DNA from: Luzula sylvatica
Lineage: Eukaryota > Streptophyta > Magnoliopsida > Poales > Juncaceae
Length of the DNA: 64,000 bases
Assembly (NCBI GenBank): GCA_946800325.1
Contig: CAMPEJ010000012.1
Coordinates: 1 to 64,000 of the forward strand
Direction: 5' to 3'
Positions 53,831 through 64,000 of the stretch are shown in pieces. The translations under genes were made by a program, and so were the position numbers. Numbering within the stretch: the stretch's first letter is position 1; each line of letters begins with the position of its first letter. The notes beneath the pieces are model-generated. The model had not been told where the DNA came from and did no database searches. It saw nothing but the letters and a program-made list of their open reading frames with translations.

Positions 53831-56800
53831 AATCGTATCTTTTACTACATAACATTTCACCAAAATTTACAAACACTAAGAAAGTTTGTTTTTCGATTCA
53901 AAACAATCTGTTTATGCTTTGGGGAGTTCAAATAACGTATTTTGAGATCATTTGAATCGTATCTTTTACCACATAACATTTCACCTAAATTTACAAACAC
54001 TAAGAAAGTTTGTTTTTCGATTCAAAATAATCTGTTTATGCTTTGGGGAGTTCAAATATCGTATTTTGAGATCATTTGAATCGTATCTTTTACCACATAA
54101 CATTTCACCAAAATTTACAAACACTAAGAAAGTTTGTTTTTCGATTCAAAACAATTTGTCTATGCTTTGGGGAGTTCAAATAACGTATTTTGAGATCATT
54201 GGAATCGTATCTTTTACGACATAACATTTCACCAAAATTTACAAACACTAAGAAAGTTTTTTTTTCGATTCAAAACAATATGTTTATGCTTTGGGGAGTT
54301 CAAATAACGTATTTTGAGATCATTTGAATCGTATCTTTTACTACATAACATTTCACCAAAATTTACAAACACTAAGAAAGTTTGTTTTTCGATTCAAAAC
54401 AATCTGTTTCTGCTTTGGGGAGTTCAAATAATGTATTTTGAGATCATTTGAATCGTATCTTTTACCACATAACATTTCACCAAAATTTACAAACACTAAG
54501 AAAGTTTGTTTTTCGATTCAAAACAATCTGTTTATGCTTTGGGGATTTCAAATAACGTATTTTGAGATCATTTGAATCGTATCTTTTACTACATAACATT
54601 TCACCAAAATTTACAAACACTAAGAAAGTTTGTTTTTCGATTCAAAACAATCTGTTTATGCTTTGGGGATTTCAAATAACGTATTTTGAGATCATTTGAA
54701 TCGTATCTTTTACCACATAACATTTCACCAAAATTTACAAACACTAAGAAAGTTTAATTTTCGATTCAAAACAATCTGTTTATGCTTTGGGGAGTTCAAA
54801 TAACGTATTTTGAGATAATTTGAATCGTATCTTTTACTATATAACATTTCACCAAAATTTACAAACACAAAGAAAGTTTGTTTTTCGAATCAAAACAATT
54901 TGATTATGCTTTGGGGAGTTCAAATAACATATTTGTAGATCATTCGAATCGTATCTTTTACCACATAACATTTCACCAAAATTTACAAACACTAAGAAAG
55001 TTTGTTTTTCGATTCAAAACAATCTGTTTGTGCTTTGGGGAGTTCAAATAACGTATTTTGAGATCATTTGAATCGTATCTTTTACTACATAACATTTCAC
55101 CAAAATTTACAAACACTAAGAAAGTTTGTTTTTCGATTCAAAACAATCTGTTTCTGCTTTGGGGAGTTCAAATAATGTATTTTGAGATCATTTGAATCGT
55201 ATCTTTTACCACATAACATTTCACCAAAATTTACAAACACTAAGAAAGTTTGTTTTTCGATTCAAAACAATCTGTTTATGCTTTGGGGATTTCAAATAAC
55301 GTATTTTGAGATCATTTGAATCGTATCTTTTACTACATAACATTTCACCAAAATTTACAAACACTAAGAAAGTTTGTTTTTCGATTCAAAACAATCTGTT
55401 TATGCTTTGGGGTTTTCAAATAACGTATTTTGAGATCATTTGAATCGTATCTTTTACCACATAACATTTCACCAAAATTTACAAACACTAAGAAAGTTTA
55501 ATTTTCGATTCAAAACAATCTGTTTATGCTTTGGGGAGTTCAAATAACGTATTTTGAGATAATTTGAATCGTATCTTTTACTATATAACATTTCACCAAA
55601 ATTTACAAACACAAAGAAAGTTTGTTTTTCGAATCAAAACAATTTGTTTATGCTTTGGGGAGTTCAAATAACATATTTGTAGATCATTCGAATCGTATCT
55701 TTTACCACATAACATTTCACCAAAATTTACAAACACTAAGAAAGTTTGTTTTTCGATTCAAAACAATCTGTTTGTTCTTTGGGGAGTTCAAATAACGTAT
55801 TTTGAGATCATTTGAATCGTATCTTTTACTACATAACATTTCACCAAAATTTACAAACACTAAGAAAGTTTGTTTTTCGATTCAAAACAATCTGTTTCTG
55901 CTTTGGGGAGTTCAAATAATGTATTTTTAGATCATTTGAATCGTATCTTTTACCACATAACATTTCACCAAAATTTACAAACACTAAGAAAGTTTGTTTT
56001 TCGATTCAAAACAATCTGTTTATGCTTTGGGGAGTTCAAATATCGTATTTTGAGATCATTGGAATCGTATCTTTTACCACATAACATTTCACAAAAATTT
56101 ACAAACACTAAGAAAGTTTGTTTTTCGATTCAAAACAATTTGTTTATGCTTTGGGGAGTTCAAATAACGTATTTAGAGATCATTTGAATCGTATCTTTTA
56201 CCACATAACATTTCACCAAAATTTACAAACACAAAGAAAGTTTGTTTTTCGATTCAAAACAATCTGTTTATGCTTTGGGGAGTTCAAATAACGTATTTTG
56301 AGATCATTTGAATCGTATGTTTTACTACATAACATTTCACCAAAATTTACAAACACTAAGAAAGTTTGTTTTTCGATTCAAAACAATTTGTCTATGCTTT
56401 GGGGAGTTCAAATAACATATTTTTAGATCATTCGAATCGTATCTTTTACCACATAAGATTTCACCAAAATTTACAAACACTAAGAAAGTTTGTTTTTCGA
56501 TTCAAAACAATCTGTTTATGCTTTGGGGAGTTCAAATAACGTATTTTGAGATCATTTGAATCGTATCTTTTACCACATAACATTTCACCAAAATTTACAA
56601 ACACTAAGAAAGTTTGTTTTTCGATTCAAAACAATTTGTTTATGCTTTGGGGAGTTCAAATAACGTATTTTGAGATCATTTGAATCGTATCTTTTTCCAT
56701 ATAACATTTCACCAAAATTTACAAACACTAAGACAGTTTGTTTTTCGATTCAAAACAATCTGTTTATGCTTTGGGGAGTTCAAATAACGTATTTTGAGAT

Positions 56801-59800
56801 CATTTGAATTGTATCTTTTACGACATAACATTTCACCAAAATTTACAAACACTAAGAAAGTTTGTTTTCCGATTCAAAACAATCTGTTTATGCTTTGGGG
56901 AGTTCAAATAACGTATTTTGAGATCATTTGAATCGTATCTTTTAGCACATAACATTTCACCAAAATTTACAAACACTAAGAAAGTTTGTTTTTCGATTCA
57001 AAACAATCTGTTTATGCTTTCGGGAGTTCAAATAACGTATTTTGAGATCATTTGAATCGTATCTTTTACCACATAACATTTCACCAAAATTTTCAAACAC
57101 TAAGAAAGTTTGTTTTTCGATTCAAAACAATCTGTTTATGCTTTGGGGAGTTCAAATAACGTATTTTGAGATCATTTGAATCGTATCTTTTACCACATAA
57201 CATTTTACCAAAATTTACAAACACTAAGAAAGTTTGTTTTTCGATTCAAAACAATTTGTTTATGCTTTGGGGATTTCAAATAACATATTTGTAGATCATT
57301 CGAATCGTATCTTTTACCACATAACATTTCACCAAAATTTACAAACACTAAGAAAGTTTGTTTTTCGATTCAAAACAATCTGTTTGTGCTTTGGGGAGTT
57401 CAAATAACGTATTTTGAGATCATTAGAATCGTATCTTTTACTACATAACATTTCACCAAAATATACAAACACTAAGAAAGTTTGTTTTTCGATTCAAAAC
57501 AATCTGTTTATGCTTTGGGGAGTTCAAATAACGTATTTTGAGATCATTTGAATCCTATCTTTTACCACATAACATTTCACCAAAATTTACAAACACTAAG
57601 AAAGTTTGTTTTTCGATTCAAAACAATCTGTTTATGCTTTGGGGATTTCAAATAACGTATTTTGAGATCATTTGAATCGTATCTTTTACTACATAACATT
57701 TCACCAAAATTTACAAACACTAAGAAAGTTTGTTTTTCGATTCAAAACAATCTGTTTATGCTTTGGGGATTTCAAATAACGTATTTTGAGATCATTTGAA
57801 TCGTATCTTTTACCACATAACATTTCACCAAAATTTACAAACACTAAGAAAGTTTGTTTTTCGATTCAAAACAATCTGTTTATGCTTTGGGGAGTTCAAA
57901 TAACGTATTTTGAGATCATTGGAATCGTATCTTTTACTACATAACATTTCACCAAAATTTACAAACACTAAGAAAGTTTTTTTTTCGATTCAAAACAATA
58001 TGTTTATGCTTTGGGGAGTTCAAATAACGTATTTTGTGATCATTTGAATCGTATCTTTTACTACATAACATTTCACCAAAATTTACAAACACTAAGAAAG
58101 TTTGTTTTTCGATTCAAAACAATCTGTTTCTGCTTTGGGGAGTTCAAATAATGTATTTTGAGATCATTTGAATCGTATCTTTTACCACATAACATTTCAC
58201 CAAAATTTACAAACACTAAGAAAGTTTGTTTTTCGATTCAAAACAATCTGTTTATGCTTTGGGGAGTTCAAATATCGTATTATGAGATCATTGGAATCGT
58301 ATCTTTTACCACATAACATTTCACAAAAATTTACAAACACTAAGAAAGTTTGTTTTTCGATTCAAAACAATTTGTTTATGCTTTGGGGAGTTCAAATAAC
58401 GTATTTAGAGATCATTTGAATCGTATCTTTTACCACATAACATTTCACCAAAATTTACAAACACAAAGAAAGTTTGTTTTTCGATTCAAAACAATCTGTT
58501 TATGCTTTGGGGAGTTCAAATAACGTATTTTGAGATCATTTGAATCGTATGTTTTACTACATAACATTTCACCAAAATTTACAAACACTAAGAAAGTTTG
58601 TTTTTCGATTCAAAACAATTTGTCTATGCTTTGGGGAGTTCAAATAACATATTTTTAGATCATTCGAATCGTATCTTTTACCACATAAGATTTCACCAAA
58701 ATTTACAAACACTAAGAAAGTTTGTTTTTCGATTCAAAACAATCTGTTTATGCTTTGGGGAGTTCAAATAACGTATTTTGAGATCATTTGAATCGTATCT
58801 TTTACCACATAACATTTCACCAAAATTTACAAACACTAAGAAAGTTTGTTTTTCGATTCAAAACAATTTGTTTATGCTTTGGGGAGTTCAAATAACGTAT
58901 TTTGAGATCATTTGAATCGTATCTTTTTCCATATAACATTTCACCAAAATTTACAAACACTAAGACAGTTTGTTTTTCGATTCAAAACAATCTGTTTATG
59001 CTTTGGGGAGTTCAAATAACGTATTTTGAGATCATTTGAATTGTATCTTTTACGACATAACATTTCACCAAAATTTACAAACACTAAGAAAGTTTGTTTT
59101 CCGATTCAAAACAATCTGTTTATGCTTTGGGGAGTTCAAATAACGTATTTTGAGATCATTTGAATCGTATCTTTTAGCACATAACATTTCACCAAAATTT
59201 ACAAACACTAAGAAAGTTTGTTTTTCGATTCAAAACAATCTGTTTATGCTTTCGGGAGTTCAAATAACGTATTTTGAGATCATTTGAATCGTATCTTTTA
59301 CCACATAACATTTCACCAAAATTTTCAAACACTAAGAAAGTTTGTTTTTCGATTCAAAACAATCTGTTTATGCTTTGGGGAGTTCAAATAACGTATTTTG
59401 AGATCATTTGAATCGTATCTTTTACCACATAACATTTTACCAAAATTTACAAACACTAAGAAAGTTTGTTTTTCGATTCAAAACAATTTGTTTATGCTTT
59501 GGGGATTTCAAATAACATATTTGTAGATCATTCGAATCGTATCTTTTACCACATAACATTTCACCAAAATTTACAAACACTAAGAAAGTTTGTTTTTCGA
59601 TTCAAAACAATCTGTTTGTGCTTTGGGGAGTTCAAATAACGTATTTTGAGATCATTAGAATCGTATCTTTTACTACATAACATTTCACCAAAATATACAA
59701 ACACTAAGAAAGTTTGTTTTTCGATTCAAAACAATCTGTTTATGCTTTGGGGAGTTCAAATAACGTATTTTGAGATCATTTGAATCCTATCTTTTACCAC

Positions 59801-62800
59801 ATAACATTTCACCAAAATTTACAAACACTAAGAAAGTTTGTTTTTCGATTCAAAACAATCTGTTTATGCTTTGGGGATTTCAAATAACGTATTTTGAGAT
59901 CATTTGAATCGTATCTTTTACTACATAACATTTCACCAAAATTTACAAACACTAAGAAAGTTTGTTTTTCGATTCAAAACAATCTGTTTATGCTTTGGGG
60001 ATTTCAAATAACGTATTTTGAGATCATTTGAATCGTATCTTTTACCACATAACATTTCACCAAAATTTACAAACACTAAGAAAGTTTGTTTTTCGATTCA
60101 AAACAATCTGTTTATGCTTTGGGGAGTTCAAATAACGTATTTTGAGATCATTGGAATCGTATCTTTTACTACATAACATTTCACCAAAATTTACAAACAC
60201 TAAGAAAGTTTTTTTTTCGATTCAAAACAATATGTTTATGCTTTGGGGAGTTCAAATAACGTATTTTGTGATCATTTGAATCGTATCTTTTACTACATAA
60301 CATTTCACCAAAATTTACAAACACTAAGAAAGTTTGTTTTTCGATTCAAAACAATCTGTTTCTGCTTTGGGGAGTTCAAATAATGTATTTTGAGATCATT
60401 TGAATCGTATCTTTTACCACATAACATTTCACCAAAATTTACAAACACTAAGAAAGTTTGTTTTTCGATTCAAAACAATCTGTTTATGCTTTGGGGATTT
60501 CAAATAACGTATTTTGAGATCATTTGAATCGTATCTTTTACTACATAACATTTCACCAAAATTTACAAACACTAAGAAAGTTTGTTTTTCGATTCAAAAC
60601 AATCTGTTTATGCTTTGGGGATTTCAAATAACGTATTTTGAGATCATTTGAATCGTATCTTTTACCACATAACATTTCACCAAAATTTACAAACACTAAG
60701 AAAGTTTAATTTTCGATTCAAAACAATCTGTTTATGCTTTGGGGAGTTCAAATAACGTATTTTGAGATAATTTGAATCGTATCTTTTACTATATAACATT
60801 TCACCAAAATTTACAAACACAAAGAAAGTTTGTTTTTCGAATCAAAACAATTTGATTATGCTTTGGGGAGTTCAAATAACATATTTGTAGATCATTCGAA
60901 TCGTATCTTTTACCACATAACATTTCACCAAAATTTACAAACACTAAGAAAGTTTGTTTTTCCATTCAAAACAATCTGTTTGTGCTTTGGGGAGTTCAAA
61001 TAACGTATTTTGAGATCATTTGAATCGTATCTTTTACTACATAACATTTCACCAAAATTTACAAACACTAAGAAAGTTTGTTTTTCGATTCAAAACAATC
61101 TGTTTCTGCTTTGGGGAGTTCAAATAATGTATTTTGAGATCATTTGAATCGTATCTTTTACCACATAACATTTCACCAAAATTTACAAACACTAAGAAAG
61201 TTTGTTTTTCGATTCAAAACAATCTGTTTATGCTTTGGGGAGTTCAAATAACGTATTTTGAGATCATTGGAATCGTATCTTTTACCACATAACATTTCAC
61301 AAAAATTTACAAACACTAAGAAAGTTTGTTTTTCGATTCAAAACAATTTGTTTATGCTTTGGGGAGTTCAAATAACGTATTTAGAGATCATTTGAATCGT
61401 ATCTTTTACCACATAACATTTCACCAAAATTTACAAACACTAAGAAAGTTTGTTTTTCGATTCAAAACAATCTGTTTATGCTTTGGGGAGTTCAAATAAC
61501 GTATTTTGAGATCATTTGAATCGTATGTTTTACTACATAACATTTCACCAAAATTTACAAACACTAAGAAAGTTTGTTTTTCGATTCAAAACAATTTGTC
61601 TATGCTTTGGGGAGTTCAAATAACGTATTTTTAGATCATTCGAATCGTATCTTTTACCACATAACATTTCACCAAAATTTACAAACACTAAGAAAGTTTG
61701 TTTTTCGATTCAAAACAATCTGTTTATGCTTTGGGGAGTTCAAATAACGTATTTTGAGATCATTTGAATCGTATCTTTTACCACATAACATTTCACCAAA
61801 ATTTACAAACACTAAGAAAGTTTGTTTTTCGATTCAAAACAATTTGTTTATGCTTTGGGGAGTTCAAATAACGTATTTTGAGATCATTTGAATCGTATCT
61901 TTTTCCATATAACATTTCACCAAAATTTACAAACACTAAGACAGTTTGTTTTTCGATTCAAAACAATCTGTTTATGCTTTGGGGAATTCAAATAACGTAT
62001 TTTGAGATCATTTGAATTGTATCTTTTACGACATAACATTTCACCAAAATTTACAAACACTAAGAAAGTTTGTTTTCCGATTCAAAACAATCTGTTTATG
62101 CTTTGGGGAGTTCAAATAACGTATTTTGAGATCATTTGAATCGTATCTTTTAGCACATAACATTTCACCAAAATTTACAAACACTAAGAAAGTTTGTTTT
62201 TCGATTCAAAACAATCTGTTTATGCTTTCGGGAGTTCAAATAACGTATTTTGAGATCATTTGAATCGTATCTTTTACCACATAACATTTCACCAAAATTT
62301 TCAAACACTAAGAAAGTTTGTTTTTCGATTCAAAACAATCTGTTTATGCTTTGGGGAGTTCAAATAACGTATTTTGAGATCATTTCAATCGTATCTTTTA
62401 CCACATAACATTTTACCAAAATTTACAAACACTAAGAAAGTTTGTTTTTCGATTCAAAACAATTTGTTTATGCTTTGGGGATTTCAAATAACATATTTGT
62501 AGATCATTCGAATCGTATCTTTTACCACATAACATTTCACCAAAATTTACAAACACTAAGAAAGTTTGTTTTTCGATTCAAAACAATCTGTTTGTGCTTT
62601 GGGGAGTTCAAATAACGTATTTTGAGATCATTAGAATCGTATCTTTTACGACATAACATTTCACCAAAATTTACAAACACTAAGAAAGTTTGTTTTTCGA
62701 TTCAAAACAATCTGTTTATGCTTTGGGGAGTTCAAATAACGTATTTTGAGATCATTTGAATCCTATCTTTTACCACATAACATTTCACCAAAATTTACAA

Positions 62801-64000
62801 ACACTAAGAAAGTTTGATTTTCGATTCAAAACAATCTATTTATGCTTTGGGGAGTTCAAATAACGTATTTTGAGATCATTTGAATCGTATCTTTTACTAC
62901 ATAACATTTCACCAAAATTTACAAACACTAAGAAAGTTTGTTTTTCGATTCTAAACAATGTGTCTATGCTTTGGGGAGTTCAAATAACATATTTTTAGAT
63001 TATTCGAATCGTATCTTTTACCACATAACATTTCACCAAAATTTACAAACACTAAGAAAGTTTGTTTTTCGATTCAAAACAATCTGTTTATGCTTTGGGG
63101 AGTTCAAATAACGTATTTTGAGATCATTTGAATAGTATCTTTTACTACATAACATTTCACCAAAATTTACAAACACTAATAAAGTTTGTTTTTAGATTCA
63201 AAACAATCTGTTTCTGCTTTGGGGAGTTCAAATAATGTATTTTGAGATCATTTGAATCGTATCTTTTACCACATAACATTTCACCAAAATTTACAAACAC
63301 TAAGAAAGTTTGTTTTTCGATTCAAAACAATCTGTTTATGCTTTGGGGATTTCAAATAACGTATTTTGAGATCATTTGAATCGTATCTTTTACCACATAA
63401 CATTTCACCAAAATTTACAAACACTAAGAAAGTTTGTTTTTCGATTCAAAACAATCTGTTTATGCTTTGGGGATTTCAAATAACGTATTTTGAGATCATT
63501 TGAATCGTATCTTTTACCACATAACATTTCACCAAAATTTACAAACACTAAGAAAGTTTAATTTTCGATTCAAAACAATCTGTTTATGCTTTGGGGAGTT
63601 CAAATAACGTATTTTGAGATAATTTGAATCGTATCTTTTACTATATAACATTTCACCAAAATTTACAAACACAAAGAAAGTTTGTTTTTCGAATCAAAAC
63701 AATTTGTTTATGCTTTGGGGAGTTCAAATAACATATTTGTAGATCATTCGAATCGTATCTTTTACCACATAACATTTCACCAAAATTTACAAACACTAAG
63801 AAAGTTTGTTTTTCGATTCAAAACAATCTGTTTGTTCTTTGGGGAGTTCAAATAACGTATTTTGAGATCATTTGAATCGTATCTTTTACTACATAACATT
63901 TCACCAAAATTTACAAACACTAAGAAAGTTTGTTTTTCGATTCAAAACAATCTGTTTCTGCTTTGGGGAGTTCAAATAACGTATTTTGAGATCATTTGAA
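53830..64000. repeat. Interleaved 6-, 18- and 24-monomer repeats
   Basis: A 6-monomer module (aatg, ggggatttc, gtttaatttt, gataatttg with actatataac, gaatcaaaac, catatttgtag) occurs twice in tandem at 54.41-55.15 and 55.15-55.90 kb (gtttaatttt at 54752 and 55496). Single copies lie near 60.4-61.1 and 63.2-63.96 kb. The ttgattatgc variant links the first module to the third (54901/60853), and ctgtttgttc links the second to the last. A second module with tttttccatat, aagacagttt, ttgtatc, gttttccgatt, tttagcacat and cattagaatc spans about 55.97-57.5, 58.2-59.7 and 61.2-62.65 kb. Its gca marker lies at 56945, 59177 and 62153, i.e. 18 and 24 monomers apart. Confidence 0.82.
63978..64000. repeat. 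Partial monomer at the window end
   Basis: The last 23 bases are the start of the next unit, in perfect register and of consensus type. The array therefore continues past the window. Confidence 0.95.

Larger units (their letters stand above)
1..64000. repeat. Tandem satellite array, 124-bp monomer, 516 complete copies plus a partial
   Basis: The entire window is a head-to-tail array of one 124-bp unit, all copies in the same orientation, with no spacer and no foreign insertion. Unit starts (aacgtatttt) at 1, 125, 250 and 374 continue in register to 63978. Correcting for six 1-bp insertions and four small deletions, 63977 bp equals exactly 516 units. The consensus is about 71% A+T with three CpG sites per unit. 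Most neighbours differ at only a few positions. Such arrays are known from centromeres, holocentromere units and heterochromatin of plants and animals; the location and species here are inferred, not seen. Every stretch of the window is covered by this feature, so there is no other gene-free sequence to describe. Confidence 0.99.

Noticed and set aside
53952..54224. Open frame of 90 codons
   Set aside because: It starts at TTG, not ATG, and is three monomers read in successive frames (124 is 1 mod 3). It exists only because a substitution turns a consensus taa into tat at about 54058. The protein is the satellite itself, with no domain.
55870..56187. Open frame of 105 codons
   Set aside because: It also starts at TTG and depends on the same tat-for-taa change near 56042. 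It is a translated satellite, repeated in related form at 58.2 kb only because the DNA block is duplicated.
58168..58419. Open frame of 83 codons
   Set aside because: It is a copy of the previous frame, shifted by 18 monomers, again with a TTG start and the aatatcg variant. There is no sign of coding constraint.
1..64000. CRISPR array
   Set aside because: Repeats are contiguous and 124 bp long; there are no unique spacers and no cas genes.
1..64000. Curved DNA from phased A/T tracts
   Set aside because: Tracts at units 7-10, 31-34, 53-59 and 80-84 are about 24-26 bp apart, not close to a multiple of the helical repeat, so phased bending is not supported by spacing alone.

Overview
The whole 64 kb window is one uninterrupted tandem satellite DNA array. 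There is no unique sequence, gene, RNA gene, transposon, CRISPR array or telomeric repeat in it. The basic unit is 124 bp, about 29% G+C counted by hand on the consensus, and every copy lies head to tail on the same strand. With the unit taken to start at the aacgtatttt motif, the window holds 516 complete monomers (1-63977) plus a 23-bp partial unit at the end. This count is exact only after correcting for ten visible small indels: six +1, two -2, one -3 and one -6, a net of -7. A marker present in 30 monomers falls at intervals that are all multiples of 124 once these indels are allowed for.

Arrays of this kind are typical of centromeric or heterochromatic DNA of a eukaryote. From memory only, a 124-bp centromeric satellite (Lusy1) has been described in the holocentric woodrush Luzula sylvatica. 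The period matches, but I cannot check the sequence, so this identification is a weak hypothesis. Any AT-rich plant or animal satellite of the same length would fit as well.

The interest lies in the second level of organisation. Diagnostic substitutions define monomer subtypes: the gtttaatttt type, the catatttgtag/attcg type, the aatg type, the ggggattcc and ggggatttc junction types, and a four-state base at unit position 105. These subtypes recur in fixed order as higher-order repeats (HORs), and the HOR length changes along the window. The layout is roughly: 0-2.2 kb, 11-monomer spacing with a five-G module; 1.9-6.9 kb, a 9-monomer HOR; 7.4-17 kb, a 26/27-monomer repeat; 16.3-19.2 kb, a 12-monomer duplication; 15.2-28.3 kb, two large duplications shifted by about 32 monomers; 28-37.5 kb, 19- and 14-monomer duplications; 37-39 kb, 7- and 4-monomer steps; 39-47.2 kb, an 8-monomer HOR broken by a block of another type; 47.2-53.8 kb, a 15-monomer duplication identical over about 1.7 kb plus a third copy; 54-64 kb, interleaved 6-, 18- and 24-monomer repeats.

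The likely process is repeated unequal exchange or gene conversion acting in register on blocks of several monomers, some of it recent. No gene products act together here. If the array has a function it is as a chromatin or centromere substrate, which the sequence alone cannot show.
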